Counted from the first letter of the stretch, positions 34,691-42,395 are shown. The stretch: DNA of 42,395 bases from Desulfosporosinus sp. (GCA_020692355.1 JAIMKP010000026.1:1-42395); one strand, 5' to 3'. Made by a program: numbers and translations. The notes: a model not told the origin generated them from the sequence alone.

Positions 34691-35470
34691 GTGGCCGTCT
34701 ATCATGCGGATGCTTTAGTCATACGCAGCCGCGAGTACGGGGAATCGGATCGGCTGCTGACCCTCTTTTCCCGAGAGATGGGGAAGCTTCAAGCGCTAGC
34801 GAAAGGGGTGCGCAAGCCAAAGAGCCGCCAACGGGCGGCAGCCCAGCTTTTTACTTATGGAGAATATCTGCTTCATCGGGGGCGGACGCTGGATACCGTA
34901 AATGAGGCAAGTCCGAAGGAAAGCTTTCCCCACCTTTGGAATGATTATGACCGGACGCTGGCGGCAACACGAGTCGCGGAACTTCTGGACATGGCCACGA
35001 TTCCGGGGCAGATCTATCCCGAAGCCTTTACCCTAACTTTAACCGTGTTCTTTTTATTGGAGCACTTTGATCCCTATCTTCTGCAAGGCGCTTACGCGTT
35101 ACGGCTTTTGCGCCTACTCGGGTATGCTCCACGTTTGGGGGAATGTTCGGAGTGTGGGGGAGCGCTCTGCGGGCCTCGTTTGTTTATCAGTTCGGCTGCC
35201 GGGGGGGCGCTCTGCCTGACCTGTCGCGAACAGTATGCGGGAAGATGGATTTCCGCTGGAAGCATGGCCTTGATGAGGCAGCTCCTAAACGGAGAAATGC
35301 GAAAACTTGATCGGTTGCGCTGGAATGCAATGATGCAGCAGGAAATTCTGGAAACACTAAGGGCATATTGTGAAGAGACTTTTGAGAGAAAACTTAAATC
35401 CTGGCAGATGGGGAGTGCGGCAGTTGAGGGCGGGGGACAAGACCGTGACGGGAAGGAAGGGTCAACATGA
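34691..35470 (+). CDS. recO: DNA repair protein RecO
   Basis: Recombination mediator that loads RecA with RecR. The N-terminal OB domain is ADALVIRSREYGESDRLLTLF then GKLQALAKGVRKPKSR. A helical domain follows, with a zinc site formed by CSECGG (near 155-160) and CLTC (near 180). It has 259 residues. The start is GTG 34691, with AAAGGGTG upstream; the long upstream frame to 34376 runs inside deoC and is not real. It overlaps the next gene in ATGA. The era-recO neighbourhood is conserved, with deoC in between here. Confidence 0.93.
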   Translation: MAVYHADALVIRSREYGESDRLLTLFSREMGKLQALAKGVRKPKSRQRAAAQLFTYGEYLLHRGRTLDTVNEASPKESFPHLWNDYDRTLAATRVAELLDMATIPGQIYPEAFTLTLTVFFLLEHFDPYLLQGAYALRLLRLLGYAPRLGECSECGGALCGPRLFISSAAGGALCLTCREQYAGRWISAGSMALMRQLLNGEMRKLDRLRWNAMMQQEILETLRAYCEETFERKLKSWQMGSAAVEGGGQDRDGKEGST

Positions 35471-35943
35471 GTGAAGGCATGAGTGAAGGTATAATCGAAG
35501 GACCCTGGACCGAATTGGAGAAAGTCGATATTCTGCGGGAACGCATGGGACTGAATTATGAAGAGGCCCGGAAGGCTTTGGAAAAGGCTCAGGGGGATCT
35601 CGTCAAGGCCCTTGCCGATGTCGAAAAGGGCCAAAGTGATTTGTCTGATGGTTTTAAAGAACGGGGGCAGGTCATGTGGGAGGGCATGCAGGAAAAGTGG
35701 CAGCGGCTGAACCAAACCCGAGTGAATCTGAAACGGGAAGACCGAACCCTTCTCAGCGTTTCGGCTCCGGCGGGCCTGGCCATCGCCTACACCATCCTGC
35801 GTCGGCCCGGCCTGCGGATGCTCGGGCTCATGGGGATTGCGGCCGCAGCCCTCAGGCACTATACTTTTGAAGTTGAGAGTTTTGAAACCTTTCCCCCAAC
35901 AAATCTGGAGGACGCTTATGATGAGGCGGAGCTGGGGGAATAA
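35467..35943 (+). CDS. DUF4342 domain protein (UBA-like, membrane-associated)
   Basis: A 158-residue protein of unknown role. Residues about 18-60 (LEKVDILRERMGLNYEEARK, then ALEKAQGDLVKALADVEKGQ) resemble UBA-like three-helix domains of the DUF4342 family. A helical region and a hydrophobic segment near 95-125 (APAGLAIAYTILRRPGLRML) follow, so it may touch the membrane. The start codon region is itself duplicated: ATGAGTGAAGG occurs at 35467 and 35479, giving MSEGMSEG. It is coupled to recO by overlap and ends the gene run at the terminator 35959-35986. Confidence 0.75.
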   Translation: MSEGMSEGIIEGPWTELEKVDILRERMGLNYEEARKALEKAQGDLVKALADVEKGQSDLSDGFKERGQVMWEGMQEKWQRLNQTRVNLKREDRTLLSVSAPAGLAIAYTILRRPGLRMLGLMGIAAAALRHYTFEVESFETFPPTNLEDAYDEAELGE

Positions 35944-35958
35944 TAAGGTCATTTGCAA

Positions 35959-35986
35959 AAGGGGGCCACAAACTTGTGGCCCCCTT
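35959..35986. terminator. Bidirectional terminator between the recO run and the TRAP operon
   Basis: GGGGGCCACA, loop AACT, TGTGGCCCCC, a perfect 10-bp stem with AA/TT on either side and TTTT on the minus strand. Confidence 0.85.
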
Positions 35987-35987
35987 C

Positions 35988-36023
35988 GTGTCAGACTGCG
36001 GAATTGTGTCAGACTGCGGAATT
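35988..36023. repeat. Exact 18-bp tandem duplication across the TRAP permease stop codon
   Basis: GTGTCAGACTGCGGAATT occurs twice in direct succession (35988-36005 and 36006-36023). The second copy holds the last codons and stop of the minus-strand permease gene. Confidence 0.95.
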
Positions 36024-37988
36024 GAAACCTCCAGTTGCGGCGCTTCTTTTCTGTCTTTTCTGCCAGAAAATGACGAAGAGAATGACTGCAAAACCAACGA
36101 TGTCTGTGATTAAACCGGGTTTAATCATAGCTAAAGCGCCAGCCAAGAGCAAGATGCGCTGGACGGGGTTTGTTCTTGTGAGCATATAGCCCTGTACAGC
36201 TGATCCGAGGGCAACGACACCAACGGTTGCCGTAACCGCAGCTAACAGGATGCCCACGGCGTTTCCTTGGGCAATCAGTGCTGGGGAGTAGATCCATATA
36301 TAGGGGATGATGAAACCGGCAATAGCCAACCGGGCTGCAGTCCAACCTACTTTGTTTGGGTCTGCCCCGGCGATGCCTGCCCCGGTAAAGGCTGCTAACG
36401 CAACAGGCGGTGTCACGTTGGAGATATTGCCAAAATAGAAAACGAAAAGGTGTGCGGCTAAAGGGGCTACCCCCAGCTTTACTAAAGATGGAGCGGCAAT
36501 CGTAGCCGCAACAATATAAACGGCGGTGGTAGGCATACCCATTCCAAGGATGATGGCTGTGATCATGGCCAGGATGAGCGTAAGGAGTAGATTGCCGTGG
36601 GCCAGACTAACAAGGTTGTCGCCTAAGGTAATCCCGAGGCTGGTGAGGGATGAAACACCGACGATGAAACCCACGACTGCGGTAGCCATGGCAACTCCCA
36701 CACTGCTTTTAGCTCCAGCCTCCATGGCAGCTAAGAGGCTTCTGAAGCTCATGCGGGTGCTTTTGCGCAGAAGACTAGCTGCAATGGCAATGAAAATACC
36801 ATAAAAGGCTGCAAAGGTAGGGGTTACCCCTTTAAGCAATAAGTAAATGATCGCTATAAGGGGAAGAACCAAGTGCCCTCGTTCTTTAATAACCTCTTTC
36901 ATAGATGGTAATCGTTCTTTCGGAATCCCGGAAAGGCCGGTTTTTAAAGCTTCAAGGTGAACCATGACAAAGACTGCTAAATAATAAAGGAATGCAGGGA
37001 TCACGGCAGCGATCATAATATCTTTATAAGGAATGTTGAGAAATTCTGCCATGATAAAGGCGGCAGCTCCCATAACCGGGGGCATGATCTGCCCGCCTGT
37101 AGAAGCTACTGCCTCCACTGCTCCGGCGAAGTAAGGTTTATAGCCGACACTTTTCATGAGAGGGATCGTGAAAGCACCGGTAGTTGCTACATTAGCTACC
37201 GCGCTGCCGCTGATTGTTCCCATTAAACCACTGGCAAAAACGGCTACTTTAGCGGGGCCTCCCGGTGATGTTCCGGCTATGGCCATAGACGAATCATTGA
37301 TCAACTTAGCCATACCTGTTTCGCCTAAAAAGGCACCAAATAGAATAAAAAGGAAAATATAAGAAGCGGAAACGCCTAAGGCTATACCGAAGATACCCTC
37401 TGTTCCCAGGTACATATGCTCGATGATCCGTTTAATGGAGTATCCGCTATGGCCAAAAGAGCCAGGTATATATTTGCCGAAATAAGCGTACAGGAGAAAA
37501 ATTATGGCTAATATGGGCAACTCCTTGCCCAGAGCGCGTCGACTGGCTTCCAAGATAACGATAATGGCTATGGCTCCAAATACGTAATCCGTTGTGATTG
37601 GAAAGCCGCCGCGCGTGGCAAGTTGGTCACTGGCAAAATAAATATAGATCCCAACGGCCAGGCTTAAACTAAATAAGAGCCAATCAAGCGCGGAAGGCAG
37701 ACCCTTCAATTTCCGTTTCCGAAACGGATAAATAAGGAAAACCAAAAGTAAAACAAACGTCAAATGGATAGCCCTCATTTTAATGGCATCCAGTGCTCCG
37801 AATCCTGCGACCCAAAGTTGAAATGTAGACCAGAGGATAGCAATAGCTGAGACCAGGAAAGCTAGTATAGACTTGGGCGCGTATTTGCGGTATTGAGATT
37901 CGCTATCATATTTTTCGAGGAGTTCCTGAACAACCTCATCAGATGCTATCTGGTCAGCTGTGAGCGCTTTAGTCTCTTCGTTGTTCAC
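36009..37988 (-). CDS. TRAP transporter fused permease (DctQ-DctM type, TAXI system)
   Basis: Membrane part of a sodium- or proton-driven tripartite transporter for organic acids. The 659-residue chain carries a four-helix N-terminal part (about 45-175) fused to a large DctM-like permease of about 12 or more helices. Signatures include GGFPITTDYVFGAIAIIVIL, MGTISGSAVANVATTGAFTI, STGGQIMPPVMGAAAFIMAE and LGMGMPTTAVYIVAAT. The fused type goes with TAXI binding proteins, and one is encoded 13 nt upstream. The start is GTG 37988 with GGAAGGTG 6 nt upstream. The substrate is unknown; the neighbouring CoA genes suggest a carboxylate. Confidence 0.94.
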   Translation of the reverse strand: MNNEETKALTADQIASDEVVQELLEKYDSESQYRKYAPKSILAFLVSAIAILWSTFQLWVAGFGALDAIKMRAIHLTFVLLLVFLIYPFRKRKLKGLPSALDWLLFSLSLAVGIYIYFASDQLATRGGFPITTDYVFGAIAIIVILEASRRALGKELPILAIIFLLYAYFGKYIPGSFGHSGYSIKRIIEHMYLGTEGIFGIALGVSASYIFLFILFGAFLGETGMAKLINDSSMAIAGTSPGGPAKVAVFASGLMGTISGSAVANVATTGAFTIPLMKSVGYKPYFAGAVEAVASTGGQIMPPVMGAAAFIMAEFLNIPYKDIMIAAVIPAFLYYLAVFVMVHLEALKTGLSGIPKERLPSMKEVIKERGHLVLPLIAIIYLLLKGVTPTFAAFYGIFIAIAASLLRKSTRMSFRSLLAAMEAGAKSSVGVAMATAVVGFIVGVSSLTSLGITLGDNLVSLAHGNLLLTLILAMITAIILGMGMPTTAVYIVAATIAAPSLVKLGVAPLAAHLFVFYFGNISNVTPPVALAAFTGAGIAGADPNKVGWTAARLAIAGFIIPYIWIYSPALIAQGNAVGILLAAVTATVGVVALGSAVQGYMLTRTNPVQRILLLAGALAMIKPGLITDIVGFAVILFVIFWQKRQKRSAATGGFNSAV

Positions 37989-38001
37989 GAGGACACCTTC
38001 C

Positions 38002-39012
38002 TTATTTTATAGCTCCAATTTCTTTAAAGTATTTTTCGGCGCCAGGGTGTAAAGGGATGGGTCCTCTTCCGAGAGCTCCGGCTTCTTTCTTGATTTGCTT
38101 GGCTGTAGCATGGGCGGCGATTAAATCAGGAAGATTATCGAATATTCCTCTTGTTAGCTTGTAGACCAGTTCTTCACTTAAATCGGCCCGGGTCACGAGG
38201 AGATTGGCTAAGGCCACAGTGTGTACATCCGCATCTTGCCCTTTGTAGGTCTTGGCCGGAATTGTAACCTCATAATAGAATGGATATTGTTTGATGATGT
38301 TCTTGATCATGTCCGGTTCCAAGGAAAGGATTTTGACATCAATAGAGTTAGCAATGTCCATGACGGCAGCCAAAGGAACGGCTCCAGAGAAATTAGCGGC
38401 GTCAACCTGTTTGTTTTTGAGAAGTTCCGCTGCTTCAGTAAAACCAACATAATTGGGGTTGACATTGTTATTGCCCTTGTCCCAGAAATTTAAGCCATAG
38501 GTACTAAGGATTTCTTTAGAGTTGTAGAGAGTGCCGCTGCCATTGGCACCGGGGACGAATTTTTTCCCTTTCAGATCTTTAACCGAATTAATACCGGAGT
38601 CTTTGCGTACTACAATTTGTGTCATGTTAGGATAAAGCTGGGTCAGCACCCGCATATCCTTGTAAGCTCTGCCACTAAAGGTATCCTGGCCTTCCCAGGC
38701 GGAAAAAGCGACATTGGCCATGGTAAATCCAATTTCCGATTCTTTTCGCTGTAGTAAAGTTATGTTTTGGGCACTGCCATCTGTGGCTTGGGCTGAAGCT
38801 TTCACTCCAGGTACTTTATCATTCCAAATTTTTGCTAAGGCGTTGCCAATTGGGTAATATGCTCCTGAAGTTGTGGCAGTGCCAATGTTGACATTCTGCA
38901 CTTTAACGGAATCGCCACCAGCCTTAGCACTATTTGTTGCTGCGCTTGCGCCACATCCGGCCAGGGTCAACGTCATAAATACAATCAACAATAAAGATAT
39001 TGCCTTTTTCAT
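38002..39012 (-). CDS. TAXI-family TRAP substrate-binding lipoprotein
   Basis: Extracellular binding protein of the TRAP system, held to the membrane as a lipoprotein: signal peptide residues 1-19 with lipobox LAGC (C20). The mature part shows the TAXI pattern: NIGTATTSGAYYPIGNALAK, AQATDGSAQNITLLQRKESE, IGFTMANVAFSAWEG, VKDLKGKKFVPGANGSGT and, near the end, GRGPIPLHPGAEKYFKEIG. It has 336 residues. The start is ATG 39012 with GGGGAGGA upstream. It is the first gene of the operon, behind a good promoter and an operator cluster. Confidence 0.94.
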   Translation of the reverse strand: MKKAISLLLIVFMTLTLAGCGASAATNSAKAGGDSVKVQNVNIGTATTSGAYYPIGNALAKIWNDKVPGVKASAQATDGSAQNITLLQRKESEIGFTMANVAFSAWEGQDTFSGRAYKDMRVLTQLYPNMTQIVVRKDSGINSVKDLKGKKFVPGANGSGTLYNSKEILSTYGLNFWDKGNNNVNPNYVGFTEAAELLKNKQVDAANFSGAVPLAAVMDIANSIDVKILSLEPDMIKNIIKQYPFYYEVTIPAKTYKGQDADVHTVALANLLVTRADLSEELVYKLTRGIFDNLPDLIAAHATAKQIKKEAGALGRGPIPLHPGAEKYFKEIGAIK

Positions 39013-39103
39013 ATGGTTCCTCCCCTTTTTTCATTCTCTTTTTAAGAATCATAATATTTAGTTAATAAGTTATCCTCCTTTCCTTTTAAGCGGAATGATA
39101 CGC

Positions 39104-39129
39104 GTTCCGAATATAGGAATAACATTCCT
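39104..39129. promoter_or_regulatory. Putative IclR-type operator 1 (TAXI-TRAP operon)
   Basis: TTCC-GAATATA-GGAA (39105-39119) directly followed by AACATTCC gives two overlapping palindromes (TTCC-N7-GGAA and GGAA-N5-TTCC). A further CGGAA at 39091 adds another half site. It lies about 8-33 nt downstream of the predicted start of the minus-strand TAXI transcript, a position suited to repression. Confidence 0.65.
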
Positions 39130-39143
39130 CTTTTTATGCGCTT

Positions 39144-39172
39144 ATTATAATCCAAGTAGGAGTGGATGTCAT
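39144..39172 (-). promoter_or_regulatory. Promoter of the TAXI-TRAP operon
   Basis: Minus strand: -35 ATGACA (39167-39172), 17-nt spacer, perfect -10 TATAAT (39144-39149). Confidence 0.75.
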
Positions 39173-39283
39173 AAGTGGGCGGTAAACGGTAGTTTTTTGA
39201 GGTTGAATGGCAAGCGTTGCCCATCAATTGGTGGGGTGGACGGCCCGTTCGGAGGAGATTTCTACATCTGGGCGCAAAAGGCT

Positions 39284-39312
39284 TTGCAAGAACAGAGCCT
39301 ATCGTCTAAAAT
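39284..39312 (+). promoter_or_regulatory. Likely promoter of the iclR-type gene
   Basis: -35 TTGCAA (39284-39289), 17-nt spacer, -10 TAAAAT (39307-39312). Operator 2 lies about 18-32 nt after the predicted start. Confidence 0.55.
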
Positions 39313-39336
39313 AACCATAGAAAAACAGGGATGGAG

Positions 39337-39351
39337 TTCCGAATACCGGAA
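39337..39351. promoter_or_regulatory. Putative IclR-type operator 2 (regulator's own gene)
   Basis: TTCCGAATACCGGAA, differing from operators 1 and 3 only at the two bases before GGAA. It is in the 5' leader of the regulator gene and suggests autoregulation. Confidence 0.6.
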
Positions 39352-39381
39352 GTGGCTAAATTTAAATTTGGAGGCATAGCT

Positions 39382-40164
39382 GTGACTGAACGATCAGAGG
39401 GGGTTCAGACGGTTGAAAAAGCGTTAATCGTCCTAACGAACTTCACGTATGAACATAGCCTGTGGGGGATCACGGATCTAAGTAATAAATTAGGAATGCC
39501 TAAGAGTGTCATTCACCGTATCCTAATATCTTTGCAACGATTTGGGTTTGTGGAAAAGGATTTACAGACAGAGAAATACAGGTTGGGTATTAAACTATTT
39601 GAATTAGGCAACGTAGCTGCCGGACACATGGATCTACGAAAATACGCACTGCTGGTGATGCAGGAACTTACCCGCGTCTCCGGAGAATCAACGCTCTTAA
39701 CCATAAAGGATGGGCATTATGCGGTGTGTATCGAGTTTGTCGAAGGGTCCCAGTCCATGCCATTGAAGACTTCTTCTGGTATCCGCTTACCTTTACACTG
39801 CGGGGCGACGAAAAAAATTCACTTGGCCTTTCAATCGGAAACTTTTATTAAGCAATATCTGGCAACGGAGACACTTACGAGGATCAGCGACAACACCCTG
39901 ATGGCGCCGGATGCAATACTTCAGGAACTGGCCAGGATCCGGCGAGAAGGAGTTTCGATCACCGCCAATGAGGTTGATAGGGGTGCGACTGTGATCGCGG
40001 CCGCTATTTTTGGCCATAATGGGGATATGATTGCCGGTCTAGGTCTCGGAGGACCACTATTTCGTTTTCCAGAAGGTAGGGTTCGAGAATATACTTCTCT
40101 CGTGAAAGAGGCGGCACTTAAGATTTCATTGAAGATGGGATATTCGTTCCAGGCCGGTCAATAA
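39382..40164 (+). CDS. IclR-family transcriptional regulator
   Basis: One-component regulator that senses a small, often carboxylic, ligand. The N-terminal winged helix-turn-helix (about residues 8-65) reads VQTVEKALIVLTNF, LWGITDLSNKLGMPKSVIHR, ILISLQRFGFVEKD. The C-terminal effector domain (about 80-255) has LPLHCGATKKIHLAF and the IclR-typical GVSITANEVDRGATVIAAAIFG. It has 260 residues. The start is GTG 39382 with GGAGG 8 nt upstream; the frame's ATG at 39331 would place operator 2 inside the gene and has no ribosome site. It is divergent from the TAXI-TRAP operon and precedes the CoA genes, so both are likely targets. Confidence 0.93.
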   Translation: MTERSEGVQTVEKALIVLTNFTYEHSLWGITDLSNKLGMPKSVIHRILISLQRFGFVEKDLQTEKYRLGIKLFELGNVAAGHMDLRKYALLVMQELTRVSGESTLLTIKDGHYAVCIEFVEGSQSMPLKTSSGIRLPLHCGATKKIHLAFQSETFIKQYLATETLTRISDNTLMAPDAILQELARIRREGVSITANEVDRGATVIAAAIFGHNGDMIAGLGLGGPLFRFPEGRVREYTSLVKEAALKISLKMGYSFQAGQ

Positions 40165-40236
40165 GATGTAAGTAAACCATTAAACAGAATAAACGGACGG
40201 TTAGGGAGGCAATCTGAACCATTGGGGAGGAAAGAT

Positions 40237-40269
40237 ATGCCGTTAAGTAACAAGTATAGTATGATTTAG
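40237..40269 (+). other. Ten-codon ORF with a strong ribosome site, probably a gene-start remnant
   Basis: GGGGAGGAAAGAT precedes ATG 40237 (MPLSNKYSMI, then stop). It is too short for a protein and stands just before operator 3. It may be the beginning of a deleted gene or a leader peptide. Confidence 0.3.
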
Positions 40270-40273
40270 ATAT

Positions 40274-40298
40274 GGAACACAGTTCCGAATATAGGAAC
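40274..40298. promoter_or_regulatory. Putative IclR-type operator 3 (CoA gene set)
   Basis: GGAAC-ACA-GTTCC (40274-40286) overlaps GTTCC-GAATATA-GGAAC (40282-40298). The 15-nt core TTCCGAATATAGGAA is identical to operator 1. The associated promoter could not be assigned clearly. Confidence 0.65.
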
Positions 40299-40372
40299 AT
40301 ACAGTGAAGCGCAGAGACCGAAAGGGAAATCATCCTTCCCCAATGATAAAAATATAAGGAGTGAAAAAGAAG

Positions 40373-40680
40373 ATGGATTTTTATTAAGTAAAGAACAAAA
40401 AATGCTACAAGACATGGTTCGTAAATTCGTGAAAAAGGAAATTCTGCTGACGATGGAAGAAGACCTTAAGAACCATACGTTTCGCCTAGGTTTTTTTGCC
40501 ATCACCGAGCCCAATGCTGGTTCTGATGTCGTCAGTATGCGTACAACCGCTACGGACAAGGGAGATCATTGGGAAATCAACGGCAGCAAAATGTGGATAT
40601 CGCAAGCGGCTTACGCCGACTATGGACTTCTCTTACGAATACGAGGAGGTTTATATGCCCGAACCATTACAAGGAATTAA
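40373..40680 (+). pseudogene. Acyl-CoA dehydrogenase remnant
   Basis: The start ATG 40373 (AAGGAG upstream) opens a frame that stops after four codons; shifting one base at the run of T restores LLSKEQKMLQDMVRKFVKKE, the normal N-terminus of an acyl-CoA dehydrogenase. After about 25 residues the sequence jumps to the FAD/substrate region FFAITEPNAGSDVVSMRTTA and NGSKMWISQAAYADYG, so roughly 100 residues are deleted. It then ends abruptly and lacks the whole C-terminal helical domain (families are about 380 residues). Frameshift, internal deletion and truncation make it non-functional. It was probably the first gene of the CoA operon. Confidence 0.85.
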
Positions 40681-41845
40681 AGTTTTGGAATTGTCAAGGA
40701 CGATGGCTGGCCCTTTCGCCAGCATGCTCCTGGCCGATATGGGTGCCGATGTGATCAAGGTTGAACAACCAGGAGTAGGAGATGAGACCCGAGGTTATGC
40801 GCCACCGGAAGTTGGAGGTGAAAGTTGTTACTATTTAAGTCTGAATCGTAACAAACGAGGCATAACTGTAAATCTGAAGACTTCTGAAGGTCAAGAAATT
40901 GTCAAGAAGCTCGTTAAAGATGTCGATGTTTTGATTGAAAATTTTCGGACCGGTACGATGGAAAAGCTGGGTCTCGGTTATGATGTGTTAAGAGCGATCA
41001 ACCCCAGGCTTGTCTATTGTTCAGTGAGCGGTTTTGGGCGAACCGGACCTATGAAAGATGAACCAGCCTACGACTTGTTGATGCAAGCTTTCGGAGGATT
41101 GATGAGTGTCACGGGCGAAGCAGGGCGTCCTCCTGTCAAAGTGGGTTTCAGCATCGTGGATCTGGCAACCGGAATATATGCCAGCTATGGGATACTCTTG
41201 GCCTTATGGCATCGAGAAAAGACGGGTTGCGGCCAATGGGTGGAAACCTCCTTATTAGAGTCCATTGTTTCTTTGCAAAGCTATTTGGCTCAAGGGGTCA
41301 TGGTAACAGGTAAGGTTCCTGCCCGCCTTGGCTCCGCGCATCCCAATCTTGTTCCCTACCAGGTCTTTGAGACTCAAGACGGTTATGTCATTATTGCTGT
41401 ACCAAACGATGGGTTATGGCGGAAAATGTGCGACGCTTTAGGCTTGCAGCACCTGAAAGAACAGCCCAAGTTTGCAGTTAATGCCAATAGGGTAATCCAT
41501 CGTGAAGAATTGGTACAGGTGATGACGGAACATACCAGAACCATGACAACCGTGGAAATTACCGAGAAACTCCGGCAAGCCGGTGTGCCTGGTGGACCCA
41601 TTCATGATATTGCCGAGGTTCTGGCTGAACCTCAGGTTCTTCACCGGCAGATGATTCAAGAGGTTGAGCATCCCACGATCGGGATGTTAAAGGTGCTTGG
41701 GGTTCCTATTAAGTTATCGGAAACCCCCGGCAGTGTGCGTATGCCCCCGCCTTTACTCGGTCAACATACAAACGAAGTTCTGGCGGCTTTAGGTTACAGT
41801 GAGACGGATATCGATTTGCTGAGGAAACAGGGAGTCATATCATGA
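40655..41845 (+). CDS. Family III CoA-transferase (CaiB/BaiF type)
   Basis: Moves CoA between carboxylates, for instance from an acyl-CoA to an incoming acid, through mixed anhydride intermediates. PLQGIKVLELSRTMAGPFAS and MLLADMGADVIKVEQPG start the fold. The catalytic aspartate is D169 in VGFSIVDLATG, the same position as in formyl-CoA transferase. VYCSVSGFGRTGP is also typical. It has 396 residues and appears intact. ATG 40655 follows AGGAGG by about 6 nt; the frame's upstream part runs through the dehydrogenase remnant and is not real. It overlaps the reading frame of the next gene in ATGA. The substrate cannot be told. Confidence 0.93.
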   Translation: MPEPLQGIKVLELSRTMAGPFASMLLADMGADVIKVEQPGVGDETRGYAPPEVGGESCYYLSLNRNKRGITVNLKTSEGQEIVKKLVKDVDVLIENFRTGTMEKLGLGYDVLRAINPRLVYCSVSGFGRTGPMKDEPAYDLLMQAFGGLMSVTGEAGRPPVKVGFSIVDLATGIYASYGILLALWHREKTGCGQWVETSLLESIVSLQSYLAQGVMVTGKVPARLGSAHPNLVPYQVFETQDGYVIIAVPNDGLWRKMCDALGLQHLKEQPKFAVNANRVIHREELVQVMTEHTRTMTTVEITEKLRQAGVPGGPIHDIAEVLAEPQVLHRQMIQEVEHPTIGMLKVLGVPIKLSETPGSVRMPPPLLGQHTNEVLAALGYSETDIDLLRKQGVIS

Positions 41846-41898
41846 TTGAGCAAGGTACATCAACCGGGAACTCAAACATCGGTAAGGAGGATGGAGCA

Positions 41899-42384
41899 GT
41901 GGGTAAAGATACGCATTTACTTTACGAAAAGGACGGTTTCCTAGCTCGGATCATACTAAACCGTCCGGAAGCGCTCAATGCGTTTTCACTGGCGATGATT
42001 CAGAGTTGAGCTCGTGCATTGGAAGATGCCCAGAATGATCCAAACATACGCGTAGTGGTTATTACCGCCAAGGGGAAAGCCTTCTGTGCCGGTGGTGATA
42101 CCAAGACGATGTTTACCGGGAAGGGCTTTATTGCAGAGGATGAACATGGCGAGACTTGGGGGGAGCAAGCGCTCGATCGTAAACGCTCGCTGACGAACTA
42201 TATTCATAAAGTTGCCTTGATTTTGGACAATATGGATAAACCTGTCCTTTGCGGTATTCAGGGAGCTGCTGTTGGTGCCGGTTTAGACATGGCATTAATG
42301 TGCGATATCCGGATCGCGGCAGAAAGCGCTAAGCTTTCCGAGGGCTATCTGAATCTCCCCATGGCTAAAGCCAGGGGGTTCTAA
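41899..42384 (+). pseudogene. Enoyl-CoA hydratase/isomerase with nonsense mutation
   Basis: Crotonase-family protein, which would hydrate an enoyl-CoA. GTG 41899 has AAGGAGG 8 nt upstream (an in-frame ATG at 41842 overlaps the CoA-transferase stop). The start YEKDGFLARIILNRPEALNA is normal, but codon 37 is TGA (42007-42009), in MIQS*ARALEDA where Trp is common. The frame then continues: RVVVITAKGKAFCAGGDTK (oxyanion hole), then ILDNMDKPVLCGIQGAAVGA and LDMALMCDIRIAAESAKLSE. It breaks off at a second stop (42382) after LNLPMAKARGF, before the usual C-terminal third. The window ends 11 nt later. Confidence 0.85.
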
Positions 42385-42395
42385 GAACCTATAAT

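Noticed and set aside
42007-42009. Selenocysteine codon in the enoyl-CoA hydratase
   Set aside because: The crotonase family does not use selenocysteine here, Trp is common at this place, no clear SECIS hairpin follows, and the gene has a second stop and a truncated end.

Overview
The window looks like a chromosomal segment of an endospore-forming, Gram-positive anaerobe of the Firmicutes, most like the Desulfitobacterium/Desulfosporosinus branch of the Peptococcaceae. This is inferred from spoIIP, yqfC and yqfD (sporulation), hrcA with a CIRCE operator, the gene order yqfC-yqfD-phoH-pgpH-ybeY-dgkA-cdd-era-recO, and a TAXI-type TRAP transporter. No rRNA or tRNA gene was seen, so the placement rests on gene content and order only.

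Layout. 1-5070: a MocR/PdxR-type regulator, then comEA-comEC (DNA uptake). 5071-6000: an accessory pocket with two terminators, a nested-palindrome element and the decayed 3' end of an IS200/IS605-type tnpB with its right-end hairpin. 6036-9235: holA, rpsT (minus strand), a small holin-like membrane protein and spoIIP. 9386-12843: murJ, a broken antitoxin-like ORF that contains a 40-bp palindrome, and gnd (minus). 13190-16575: lepA and hemW; two diverged copies of one non-coding repeat lie in opposite orientation on either side of hemW. 16937-23748: the heat-shock cluster hrcA-grpE-dnaK behind a promoter and perfect CIRCE, then dnaJ with its own likely promoter, prmA and rsmE. 23976-26516: mtaB, a HIT protein, rpsU and yqeY, ending at a strong terminator. 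26879-35943: a long housekeeping and sporulation run, yqfC-yqfD-phoH-pgpH-ybeY-dgkA-cdd-era-deoC-recO-DUF4342, many of them overlapping by 4-8 bases.

36009-42395 is an accessory catabolic region: a TAXI/TRAP uptake system (minus), a divergent IclR-family regulator, and a CoA-linked gene set (acyl-CoA dehydrogenase remnant, intact family III CoA-transferase, enoyl-CoA hydratase with a nonsense codon). Near-identical TTCC-N7-GGAA palindromes sit in front of all three transcription units, which suggests one IclR regulon linking uptake of an organic acid to its activation with CoA. The pathway itself is decaying: two of its three visible enzymes are broken.

The intergenic spaces are unusually rich in repeats: nested palindromes, REP-like hairpins, and exact or degenerate tandem repeats of 7 to 42 bp. 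The best candidates for undescribed biology are the three-site IclR operator architecture, the inverted repeat pair around hemW and the nested palindrome plus tnpB relic at 5.3-6.0 kb. All functional names below come from reading motifs and family resemblance, without database searches.
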